From Candidatus Methylomirabilota bacterium (lineage in GTDB: Bacteria; Methylomirabilota; Methylomirabilia; Methylomirabilales; CSP1-5): DNA of 28,416 nucleotides. Every line of letters starts with the position of its first letter. Position 1 is the first letter of the stretch. Below are positions 21,474-28,189 of this stretch, piece by piece. The position numbers and the translations under genes were made by a program. The stretch is taken from NCBI GenBank assembly GCA_022615475.1, contig JAKEGQ010000155.1:1-28416 (forward strand), read 5' to 3'. The notes under the pieces are model-generated. The model was not told the DNA's origin, made no database searches, and saw nothing but the letters and a program-made list of their open reading frames with translations.

Positions 21474-22400
21474 TCACCCAGACGACCCTTTGATCAAGCT
21501 GCATAGGATCGCGAGATTGCGGCGGTCAGCGACGACCGGGTCGTCCCCCTTTGGGGTCTCGAGGATCATGGGCATGTGCTGGAGGCGCGGGTCATTGACG
21601 AGGAGACGGAAGCCTTCCAGGCCGATCTGCCCTCGGCCAATATGGGCATGACGGTCCACGCGACTCCCCAGTTCGCGCTGCGAGTCATTCAGGTGGATGC
21701 ATTTGACGTGGTCGAGGCCGATGACACCATTGAGCTGTCGCATGGTCTCTTCGTAGGGCTTCCGGCCCCGGATCTCGTACCCTGCGGTAAAGAGATGGCA
21801 TGTGTCCACGCAGATGCCGACGCGTTCCCGTCGCGTCATGCCCTCCCGGATTGCCGCTAGATGCTCGAACCGGTAGCCGAGACTCGATCCCTGTCCCGCC
21901 GTGGTCTCGAGACAGATCGTGACGGGGGAGGCCTGGGGACCCTCGAGGACCGTCTCCAACGCCTCCACGACCCGCTTGATCCCCTCCGCCTCTCCACTTC
22001 CAAGGTGCGCCCCCGGATGGATGATCAGATACGGAATCTCGAGGACGGCCGCCCGCGCAACCTCGATCCGGAGGGCCTCCAGGGATTTTCTGTAGAGGTC
22101 TTTCTCGGGGGAAGCGATGTTGATGAGGTAGGAGTCGTGGGCCAGGATGGGATCGATGCCGGCCTGCCTGCGGTTGGTCTTATACGCCTCGATCACTTGC
22201 TCTGTCAGGGGGGCGGCCCGCCACTGGCTGTTGTTCTTGGTAAAGATCTGCATGGCATCGCAGCCGACCTCCTTCCCTCGAAGAAGGGCCTTGTCCACGC
22301 CGCCCGCGATGGACATGTGTGCCCCCAGGCGAGGCCCCTTCCAATCGGAGGCTTTGGTACGTGGACCGTGGTGGGGGGGTCGCGCAGATTCTTTCCGCAT
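21474..22400 (-). CDS. nfo: Endonuclease IV (AP endonuclease, Nfo family)
   Basis: Endonuclease IV cuts DNA 5' of abasic sites in base excision repair, using three zinc ions in a TIM barrel. The 308-residue protein has the family blocks LGAHMSIAGGV (about 26), IFTKNNSQW, IIHPGAHLGSG, CLETTAGQGSSLGYRFEHL, CVDTCHLFTAGYEIR, HLNDSQRELGSRVDRHAHIGRG (given here in two parts: HLNDSQ and DRHAHIGRG) and LETPKG near the end. The metal-binding His, Glu and Asp residues are present. It carries about 20 residues more than usual before LGAHMS. It follows the DUF2400 gene by 36 bases on the same strand, and that context suggests repair. Confidence 0.95.
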   Translation of the reverse strand: MRKESARPPHHGPRTKASDWKGPRLGAHMSIAGGVDKALLRGKEVGCDAMQIFTKNNSQWRAAPLTEQVIEAYKTNRRQAGIDPILAHDSYLINIASPEKDLYRKSLEALRIEVARAAVLEIPYLIIHPGAHLGSGEAEGIKRVVEALETVLEGPQASPVTICLETTAGQGSSLGYRFEHLAAIREGMTRRERVGICVDTCHLFTAGYEIRGRKPYEETMRQLNGVIGLDHVKCIHLNDSQRELGSRVDRHAHIGRGQIGLEGFRLLVNDPRLQHMPMILETPKGDDPVVADRRNLAILCSLIKGSSG

Positions 22401-22436
22401 CGCGAGATCTCGGCGTGGACGGGGAAGAGCACCGGA

Positions 22437-23282
22437 TCAGGTCTCTGGCCATGAACCATGAACTGTGAACCGTGAACCATCCCGGAGCATCCCCAGCCGA
22501 CACAGGGCAAAGTCGTACTTGACCGGATCCGCCGGATCGAACCGTTTCAGGTTCCCGGTGATTTCGAGGGCCATGGCCAGGCCTGGGCTCTTCAGCCGTG
22601 TGAGGCGGAGCCGCCGTGAGACCTGGGCCACGTGCGTGTCCAGGGGGATAATCAGCTTCGCCGGCTCGAGTTCTGGCCACAAACCGAAGTCGATGTGATC
22701 CTGCCGGACCATCCAGCGAAGAAAAAGGTGCAGGCGCTTGCACGCCCCTCCGCGGTCTGGCGACGGGAGGAGATGATGCATTCCCGGCGAGAGGCGTCCT
22801 TGTCCGTAGACCGGTCGCGGGTCGAGCTGTAGGAACTTGCTGGCGAACGCGGTAAGCGCCGGTCGGGTGTCCTCGTCCCGGGCCCGGTATGCGGCAAGGT
22901 AGCAGGCCCGGAGCGAGCCGTAGCGCTCCAGGGTCTGGCGCAGGAACCAGAGCAGGCACACAGCATCTCGAGCAGTGTTGAAGCGGTATGAGAACCGGCG
23001 GAAGCGGTCGGCGTCCCGCCTGGGGTCGAAGGCAAGCAGGAACCGGTGGGGTTCGTTTCCTAGGACCGCGAGGAGGCCATCGATCTGGGGGGCGAATCCC
23101 TCGACCCGCCCGTACGCAAAGCAGCTTGCGATAAACCCCACCAGTTCGATGTCTTCCGGTCGGTGGTAGCGGTGGGGAAATTGAGCGGCGGACGTCGGAA
23201 GATAGCTGAGATCGTAGGTGGCGTACAGCCGGTCGAGATAGGCTTTGAGATTCGGAGGAGCGACCCTCGACTGGGCCGCCAT
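22437..23282 (-). CDS. TIGR02757 / DUF2400 family protein, possibly HhH-GPD-like
   Basis: The 281-residue protein matches the TIGR02757 (DUF2400) family: FPHRYHRPEDIELVGFIAS, CFAYGRV, CKRLHLFLRWMVR, IDFGLW, IIPLDTHVAQVSRRL and KYDFALCRLGM are its conserved blocks. Function is not established. IPLDTHVAQVSRRLRL (213-226) resembles the catalytic-Asp segment of HhH-GPD DNA glycosylases (VDTHIFRV in endonuclease III), with Asp215 in the key place. Lys182 (ACKRLHLF) lies where archaeal AGOG-type enzymes carry a lyase Lys. That is my inference, not a known fact of the family. The last ~13 residues come from intergenic repeat words (TGAACCGTGAACC) and are probably captured sequence. It lies 3 bases after the JAMM gene and 36 before nfo. 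Confidence 0.85.
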   Translation of the reverse strand: MAAQSRVAPPNLKAYLDRLYATYDLSYLPTSAAQFPHRYHRPEDIELVGFIASCFAYGRVEGFAPQIDGLLAVLGNEPHRFLLAFDPRRDADRFRRFSYRFNTARDAVCLLWFLRQTLERYGSLRACYLAAYRARDEDTRPALTAFASKFLQLDPRPVYGQGRLSPGMHHLLPSPDRGGACKRLHLFLRWMVRQDHIDFGLWPELEPAKLIIPLDTHVAQVSRRLRLTRLKSPGLAMALEITGNLKRFDPADPVKYDFALCRLGMLRDGSRFTVHGSWPET

Positions 23283-23285
23283 CTG

Positions 23286-23819
23286 CTATCGCTCCCGCAC
23301 CGGGACCTTCTTCTCCATGAAGCCGATGGCATAGGGGCAGATGATATTGGCCTTCTCGATCTTGTCGTTTGACTTATAGTAGGAGCCGATCCGGATGGAG
23401 TAGCCGTTGACTGCGCCAGAGAGGGTACCCCCTTTGACGTAGCCCCACGGTCTCGGCTTGCGGACGTCGTTGACCGCCACCACGATCCCGACGGTCCCGT
23501 CGGTGAAGTACTTCTCGTCCTCCCGCGACAGCTCGGTGGTTGCCCGGGTCAGCCCATACTTGGAATGGGAGTGGTAGTCTCCCACACACTCCCATCGGGT
23601 GGTGCTTCGCACCGCCTCGTCCACGCGCTGGCTGCGCTTCCAGTCCATGTGGACCTCCCGGTATTTTCGATTCGCCGTCTGATACGGAACCGCGAACTCC
23701 ACAAACACGCGGTCCTGCGAGCTGTGGCCAAGGAGAATGCCAAAGCACTCCCGCCGGTAGACCTCGATGCTCGAGACCAGAAGCCCGATGAAGGCATTTT
23801 CGCTCAGATAAACTTCCAT
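23286..23819 (-). CDS. JAB1/MPN (JAMM) domain protein
   Basis: JAMM proteins are zinc isopeptidases or related hydrolases (deubiquitinase-like, Mec+, RadC-like). This 177-residue protein is a stand-alone domain. Glu24 (YRRECFGILLG), His83 and His85 (DYHSHS), Ser98 and Asp101 (ELSRED) form the zinc motif. However, the His-x-His to Ser-x2-Asp interval is about five residues longer than in the usual JAMM motif, and Ser replaces the Pro after the second His. The ATG follows GAGGATCGGAC. It starts the operon JAMM - DUF2400 - nfo and diverges from the AbrB-like gene. The substrate is unknown and there is no ubiquitin-like gene in the window. Confidence 0.85.
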   Translation of the reverse strand: MEVYLSENAFIGLLVSSIEVYRRECFGILLGHSSQDRVFVEFAVPYQTANRKYREVHMDWKRSQRVDEAVRSTTRWECVGDYHSHSKYGLTRATTELSREDEKYFTDGTVGIVVAVNDVRKPRPWGYVKGGTLSGAVNGYSIRIGSYYKSNDKIEKANIICPYAIGFMEKKVPVRER

Positions 23820-23996
23820 GTCCGATCCTCGCTAGGAAGTGAAACGACACCTCGTCGTCGTTCCTTCCCAAGCTCTAAAGCTTGCTCGGAACCCCAACGG
23901 TAGAGTTTTCGATGTCCGGTGAACGAGGCAGTTCGGATATCCTGTGGATAGAAAAAGGATAGCCTAGGCCTTTTAGGGTGGCAAGCCAAATTTTGC

Positions 23997-24024
23997 TTGA
24001 CCGGATCTAAAATTATGTAAGAAT
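23997..24024 (+). promoter_or_regulatory. Candidate promoter of the AbrB-like gene
   Basis: TTGACC (23997-24002) is followed after 16 bases by AAGAAT (24019-24024), with an extended TG at 24016-24017. The match to consensus is moderate. The perfect palindrome at 24021-24035 overlaps its downstream end, consistent with repression. Confidence 0.4.
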
Positions 24025-24035
24025 ATACTATATTC
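24021..24035. promoter_or_regulatory. Perfect palindrome, likely operator
   Basis: GAATATA-C-TATATTC is a perfect 15-base palindrome, very AT-rich in a GC-rich genome. It lies about 38 bases before the AbrB-like gene and overlaps the likely promoter -10 region. AbrB/MazE-type proteins often repress their own promoters at such sites, so autoregulation is likely (inference). Confidence 0.6.
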
Positions 24036-24072
24036 GTACTTTCGGAAAGAGGAGGCTACTTTACTGTTTCGT

Positions 24073-24258
24073 GTGGTCCTGAAAGATCGGGGGCAGCTCA
24101 CAATACCAGCTAAGCTGAGGAAAATCCTGGGGCTGAGGAGTGGGGACCTCCTTGAGGTTGAGGTGAGGGGGGCTTATATCGTCTTGAAACCACTCGAGGT
24201 CCTGGAACGGGGGCAGGACAGGGTGGAGGAGCCCTCTCAGGAGGGGCCGGCTGCATGA
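24073..24258 (+). CDS. AbrB/MazE-like DNA-binding protein
   Basis: A swapped-hairpin AbrB-family transcription regulator, 61 residues from GTG 24073. DRGQLTIPAKLRKILGLRSGDLLEVEV (quoted here as DRGQLTIPAKLRK and LGLRSGDLLEVEV) is the family signature. The ribosome binding site AAAGAGGAGG (24046-24055) lies 17 bases before the GTG but 8 before an in-frame CTG at 24064, which may be the real start (adding LFR). No MazF, VapC or other toxin follows. Instead the stop overlaps the isoaspartyl peptidase ATG in ATGA, so the two are co-translated. It probably binds the palindrome at 24021-24035. Confidence 0.82.
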   Translation: MVLKDRGQLTIPAKLRKILGLRSGDLLEVEVRGAYIVLKPLEVLERGQDRVEEPSQEGPAA

Positions 24259-25121
24259 AGCCCGTTATCGTGGTGCATGGTGGCGCAGGCCGTGTTCCGG
24301 AGGAGGACGAGGAGGAGCGCTGGGAGGGCTGTAGGCGGGCAGCCCTCGCCGGATGGCGGCGCCTTCTCCAGGGTGGGTCAGCACTGGATGCGGTCGAGGA
24401 GGCAGTTGCATTCTTGGAGGATCACCCCCTGTTTAACGCCGGAAGGGGCTCCGTCCTCAACGTCGCGGGCGAGGTCGAGATGGACGCCTCGCTCATGGAC
24501 GGCAAGCAGTTCCAGGCGGGGGCGGTGGGCGCGGTGCGCAACATTCGCAATCCCATTCGGTTGGCCCGGCGCGTTTTCGAAGACGGGAAGCATATTCTGC
24601 TGGTGGCGGAGGGGGCGGAGCGGTTCGCGCGCGATAGCGGGATGACGGGCTGCTCTGCCGAGGAGCTTGTCACGGAGCGGCAGCGCGCGAGATGGGAGGC
24701 GATGAAAGACACAAACCTCGGGACGGTCGGTGCGGTAGCTGTGGATGGGACCGGGGGTGTTGCGGCCGCCACCTCCACGGGGGGCCTCCATCGCAAGCGG
24801 CCGGGACGGGTGGGGGATAGCGCATTGATCGGGGCCGGAACCTACGCTGACGGTCTCTGGGGCGCGGCCTCGGTGACGGGCGATGGCGAAGCCATCATGC
24901 GCGTGGTGTTGGCCAAGACGGCCGTCGATCTCTTGACCGGGGATCGTCATCCTCAGGATGCGGCACGCCTTGCGGTGGCGGTCTTGGGTGAACGAGGTCA
25001 GGGCGAGGGTGGAATCATCCTCGTGGATTGCAAGGGGCGGGTAGGGCATGCCCATAACGCCCCCTTTATGTCCTGCGCCTTCATGGACGAGACTTCTGGG
25101 GCCCCGCTTCTTCTTCGGTGA
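24255..25121 (+). CDS. Isoaspartyl peptidase / L-asparaginase (Ntn-hydrolase type)
   Basis: This plant-type asparaginase (IaaA family) hydrolyses beta-aspartyl dipeptides and asparagine, clearing damaged isoaspartyl peptides. The 288-residue precursor should autocleave before Thr157 (NLGTVGAVAVD), which becomes the N-terminal nucleophile. FNAGRGSVLN (60-69), EMDASLMDG (75-83) and the substrate-binding RVGDSALIGAGTYAD block are family hallmarks. Length is normal. Its ATG overlaps the stop of the AbrB-like gene, and the unusual coupling suggests control by that regulator. Confidence 0.93.
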   Translation: MKPVIVVHGGAGRVPEEDEEERWEGCRRAALAGWRRLLQGGSALDAVEEAVAFLEDHPLFNAGRGSVLNVAGEVEMDASLMDGKQFQAGAVGAVRNIRNPIRLARRVFEDGKHILLVAEGAERFARDSGMTGCSAEELVTERQRARWEAMKDTNLGTVGAVAVDGTGGVAAATSTGGLHRKRPGRVGDSALIGAGTYADGLWGAASVTGDGEAIMRVVLAKTAVDLLTGDRHPQDAARLAVAVLGERGQGEGGIILVDCKGRVGHAHNAPFMSCAFMDETSGAPLLLR

Positions 25122-25273
25122 AATGGCGGGCAGTCGTGAGTGACCTTTGAGAAGGCGCCTTTACAGCCGGATGGCGGTGCGCTACGATGGCCTCGCGTCT
25201 TCGGGAAGGGCGGGCAAGGAGAAGGGCGGGAAGACCCTCGTCGCCCAGAAGATCACGACGCTCCGTGGGGCGC

Positions 25274-25585
25274 TCAGGGACGTTCGATCAGAACCGCCGT
25301 CCCCTCGACCTTGACACGATAGCTCGGGACAGGATCAGGAGCGGGGGGGCCAAGCACCTCGCCGGTCTTGGCATCAAACTGGGCTCCGTGCCATGGACAC
25401 GTGACCACCTCCCCATCGAGGTCCCCCTCTGACAGGGGGCCGCCCGAGTGGGTGCAGACGTCCCCGATAGCACAAAAGGTGCCGTCGACGTTAAAGAGGG
25501 CGATCCGTTCCCCATCCAGTTCCACCAGGATTCCCGTTCCGGCAGCGACATCCTTGGTCTCAGCTACTTTGACGAATTCTCCCAT
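25274..25585 (-). CDS. Rieske 2Fe-2S ferredoxin-like protein
   Basis: This 103-residue Rieske protein resembles the ferredoxin components of aromatic dioxygenases or NirD-like small subunits. The cluster motif is complete: Cys44-x-His46 (DVCTHSGG) and Cys63-x2-His66 (TCPWHGA). It would carry electrons in the cytoplasm, but no oxygenase or reductase lies next to it. The ATG at 25585 is preceded by AAGGGGGGCACC. A longer open frame to 26026 runs across the neighbouring gene and is not coding. The gene converges on the peptidase gene across about 150 bases with nothing recognisable, and diverges from an SDR gene across 93 bases. Confidence 0.9.
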   Translation of the reverse strand: MGEFVKVAETKDVAAGTGILVELDGERIALFNVDGTFCAIGDVCTHSGGPLSEGDLDGEVVTCPWHGAQFDAKTGEVLGPPAPDPVPSYRVKVEGTAVLIERP

Positions 25586-25678
25586 GGTGCCCCCCTTGCG
25601 GTGTCTGACGGCGGGCGGTGAGCGCACAGTTCGTGGGGAACGATACCAGACGGACCATACAATTGGCAAGAGGCTGGC

Positions 25679-26398
25679 ATGAGGCTTGAGGGAAAGGTGG
25701 CCCTGGTCACAGGTGCCAGTCGAGGGATCGGTAGGGCGGTCGCCGCTGCGTATGCGGCGGAAGGTGCCCACGTGGTGGTCGCAGGCAGGGACTGGGATCC
25801 TCTCGAAGCGGCGGCGGTCGAGATCCGAAAGTGCGGGAAGCGCGTCTTGGCCGTGGTTGTGGACGTAGCGGATCGCGCGAAGACGAAGGTGCTGGGCGAT
25901 GTGATCAAGGAGCAGTTCGGCCGGCTGGACATCCTGGTCAACAACGCCTCGATGCTCGGTCCTCGTGTCCCCATCCTCGAGTACCCGGAAGAGGATTGGG
26001 AAAGGGTCATCGCCGTCAACCTCCACGGCCCGTTCTTCGTTATCAAGGCCTGCCTCCCCCTGATGATCCCGACCGGTGGAGGGTCTATTATCAATGTGAG
26101 CTCTGGAGTCGGCCGCATCGGCAAGCCTCGCTGGGGAGCATACGCCGCATCCAAGTTCGCCCTGGAAGGGCTCACGCAGGTCCTAGCCGCTGAGCTGCTC
26201 CCGTTTCATATCCGGGTCAACGCGGTCAATCCGGGGGGGACCCGCACCGGTATGCGGGCGGCCGCCTACCCTGAGGAGGACCCGCTGACCCTGCCGACCC
26301 CCGAGCAGGTCACCCCCGTCTTCATCTATCTCGCCTCCGACGAATCCCGCGACGTCACCGGCAAGTCCCTCGAGGCCCGCGATTTTCTCGGTCGGTAG
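25679..26398 (+). CDS. Short-chain dehydrogenase/reductase
   Basis: Classical SDR oxidoreductase of 239 residues. TGASRGIG (11-18) binds the dinucleotide, with Arg37 after the second strand favouring NADP(H). NNAS (88-91), Ser142 and YAASK (Tyr155, Lys159) form the catalytic set, and VNAVNPGGTRT follows. The C-terminus is slightly short. The substrate cannot be told from sequence. It diverges from the Rieske gene, so the two may share a regulatory region, but I see no palindrome there. Confidence 0.9.
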   Translation: MRLEGKVALVTGASRGIGRAVAAAYAAEGAHVVVAGRDWDPLEAAAVEIRKCGKRVLAVVVDVADRAKTKVLGDVIKEQFGRLDILVNNASMLGPRVPILEYPEEDWERVIAVNLHGPFFVIKACLPLMIPTGGGSIINVSSGVGRIGKPRWGAYAASKFALEGLTQVLAAELLPFHIRVNAVNPGGTRTGMRAAAYPEEDPLTLPTPEQVTPVFIYLASDESRDVTGKSLEARDFLGR

Positions 26399-26612
26399 CG
26401 CCCTCTCTGGCTTTTGCCTTTTCCCGTAGTTTGGCCTTGACAGCGACTCGCGCTGTCGGATATGCAGGGATTGTCCTCCGGCGAACGTCCCAGTAGTCAC
26501 GCCGCTGATTGAACAAGGCGTTTTGATTTTCAGTGCGGAAATCTGTCCGCACGCGACCTGTGCCAAATCCATCTTCGCCTGGGCACGACCCAATTCTCTA
26601 GAGAGGCGCGCT
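26399..26612. other. Intergenic region upstream of the PhoD-like gene
   Basis: 214 bases with a candidate promoter and operator (described separately) and an inverted repeat TGCGGA (26534-26539) / TCCGCA (26546-26551). No gene is seen; an upstream extension of the phosphatase frame to 26523 is open but has no ribosome binding site. Confidence 0.5.
26437..26466 (+). promoter_or_regulatory. Candidate promoter with overlapping palindrome
   Basis: TTGACA (26437-26442) is a perfect -35, followed after 18 bases by a weak -10 TATGCA (26461-26466). GACAGCG (26439-26445) and CGCTGTC (26451-26457) form a perfect inverted repeat with a 5-base gap inside the spacer, consistent with a repressor site. It is about 150 bases from the phosphatase start. 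Confidence 0.4.
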
Positions 26613-27983
26613 ATGGCCTTGCAGCTCGGTCCTATTGTCGGCGAAGTGACCCACTCCAGTGCCAAGATATGGTTCCGCGCGGATGCCGAAGGGACGCATA
26701 CCTGTCATGTCTTCACCGACTCTACCTCCCCCACAGAGGTTCCGGGTTCTCCCTGGCAGGCGGTGGTCTCGCAGCCGACGGGGCACACGGCGACGGTCCA
26801 GGTCGCGCTCCCGAACGCAGACCAGCTTTACTACTATGACATCCGAGGGCCCGGGGGCAGCACCATCCTGCCTGGGGGACGGCTCTCCTTCAAGAATACC
26901 CCTGCGCCCGGGACTCCAACGAGTCTCACCTTTGCCTTCGTCTCGTGTCACAAACCTTTTGCGTATGACGCGGCCAAGCGGTTTCTGATGTGGGACCAGA
27001 TGGAGGCGGTTTTCAAGGATAAGAATATCCGCTTCCTCCTGATGATCGGAGATCAAATCTACGGCGACGACTGTTTCAAGAAGGTATCCCGGGGCGAACA
27101 ACCGGCGGTCGAGGGCTACCGAGAGGTCTATCAGCAATACTGGGGACACGCATCGGTGATGAAGATTCTCGGCCGATACCCCACCTACATGATCTGGGAC
27201 GACCACGAAATCCGCGACGGCTGGGGGTCGCAGGGCGGGGATAGCGAGGAACACACGATCTTCAAGGCAGCCCGCCAGGTCTACCACGAGTTCCAACACG
27301 GTCATAACCCCATGAACTTTGGCCCGGAGGCCCAGCACTACGCTTTTGGGTTCGGCCAGGTCGGGTTCCTGGTCCTGGATCTCAGGGGTCATCGGGACAT
27401 GTCCCGCAACATGGACGAGCGTCCCCTCCTGGGTACCAAGCAGTGGGAAGATATTACAGATTGGCTCACGAACCGAGCCCAGAACTACCGGGTGCTGTTT
27501 ATCGTGTGCAGCGTCCCTATAGTTCACGCCCCGCCGGGCGCTGCGGATGTGTCCCCTTTGATGGACCATTGGTCTTACATGAAGATCAGGCCAGAACAAG
27601 AGGCTCTGGTCCGGCTACTCTTCAAGGTGATGAATGAGAGTGACAATCTACGGCAAATCGTTGTTCTCGGGGGCAATGTCCACGAGGGGACTGTAGCGGA
27701 AATCCGATCCTATCTCCAAGAGCACAATAAGCGCCGTCGGATCTATCAATTTACCTCGTCTCCCATCGCAAATGAACCAGTGGGTGCCTACTCGTTTTTC
27801 ATCACCTTCGGCAAAACGGTGAGGATCGATGGCAATGACGAGATCATTGGCAAGATCCTGGAAGAGTTCCCGGAGAGGAATTTTGGTCTGGTTCATGTGA
27901 ACTACGATTCCGGTGCGGACAGCTACCGGGTGGTCTTCGAGCTCTATCGAGAGGGGAAGAGCCCTTATACGTTTTCCACCTGA
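26613..27983 (+). CDS. PhoD-like metallophosphatase
   Basis: This 456-residue protein resembles alkaline phosphatase D-type phosphodiesterases/phosphatases. An N-terminal beta domain (about 1-95, LGPIVGEVTHSSAKIWFRA) is followed by the metallophosphatase domain. SCHKP (111-115), GDQIYGDD (146-153) and IWDDHEIRDGWG (194-205) fit the metal site and active site. The late motif reads GGNVHEG (353-359), where GDVH is usual, so Asn replaces Asp there. No signal peptide or Tat motif is seen, unlike secreted PhoD, so a cytoplasmic location is likely. ATG 26613 follows AGAGAGGCGCGCT. The gene stands alone with its own promoter candidate. Confidence 0.87.
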   Translation: MALQLGPIVGEVTHSSAKIWFRADAEGTHTCHVFTDSTSPTEVPGSPWQAVVSQPTGHTATVQVALPNADQLYYYDIRGPGGSTILPGGRLSFKNTPAPGTPTSLTFAFVSCHKPFAYDAAKRFLMWDQMEAVFKDKNIRFLLMIGDQIYGDDCFKKVSRGEQPAVEGYREVYQQYWGHASVMKILGRYPTYMIWDDHEIRDGWGSQGGDSEEHTIFKAARQVYHEFQHGHNPMNFGPEAQHYAFGFGQVGFLVLDLRGHRDMSRNMDERPLLGTKQWEDITDWLTNRAQNYRVLFIVCSVPIVHAPPGAADVSPLMDHWSYMKIRPEQEALVRLLFKVMNESDNLRQIVVLGGNVHEGTVAEIRSYLQEHNKRRRIYQFTSSPIANEPVGAYSFFITFGKTVRIDGNDEIIGKILEEFPERNFGLVHVNYDSGADSYRVVFELYREGKSPYTFST

Positions 27984-28043
27984 TATGGCCCTGCTGCCGC
28001 TCTAGACGCTTACCTTTTTGACTCCATTGCTTCGCTGGTTGGT

Positions 28044-28060
28044 CGGAACAAGGCGTTCCG
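28044..28060. promoter_or_regulatory. Perfect inverted repeat
   Basis: CGGAAC (28044-28049) and GTTCCG (28055-28060) are separated by AAGGC. No T-run follows on either strand, so it is not a terminator. It is possibly a regulator site for the downstream gene. Confidence 0.4.
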
Positions 28061-28094
28061 AAAACGTTTACAATCAACTACTTAAATTTACGCG

Positions 28095-28112
28095 GCACCA
28101 GTTTATTGGTGC
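28095..28112. promoter_or_regulatory. Palindrome upstream of the sigma-54 activator gene
   Basis: GCACCA (28095-28100) and TGGTGC (28107-28112) flank GTTTAT. It lies just before the candidate promoter at 28129-28157, in an AT-rich stretch. It is possibly an operator or activator site. Confidence 0.4.
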
Positions 28113-28128
28113 GACCGCAAAAAAATGA

Positions 28129-28157
28129 TTGACGAGAGTAATGCATCGCGTTATCCT
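28129..28157 (+). promoter_or_regulatory. Candidate sigma-70 promoter of the sigma-54 activator gene
   Basis: TTGACG (28129-28134) and TATCCT (28152-28157) are separated by 17 bases, 33 bases before the GTG start. Confidence 0.5.
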
Positions 28158-28189
28158 GCAAAGAGTTCATCCACACCCGGAGTTATCCT

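Larger units (their letters stand above)
23820..24063. other. Divergent intergenic region with AT-rich promoter and hairpins
   Basis: About 240 bases between the JAMM and AbrB-like genes, locally much richer in A and T than the surroundings. It holds AAAAGG (23953-23958) / CCTTTT (23969-23974) as a short stem, the promoter and palindrome described separately, and no further gene. Confidence 0.5.

Noticed and set aside
24073..25121. Toxin-antitoxin module
   Set aside because: The AbrB-like protein has no toxin partner; the overlapping gene is a clear Ntn-hydrolase.
25122..25273. Small ORF between the peptidase and Rieske genes (25140-25322)
   Set aside because: No ribosome binding site, no recognisable features, and it overlaps the end of the Rieske gene.
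28095..28126. Rho-independent terminator after the PhoD-like gene
   Set aside because: The stem is followed by A residues on the plus strand, and no T-run follows it on either strand.
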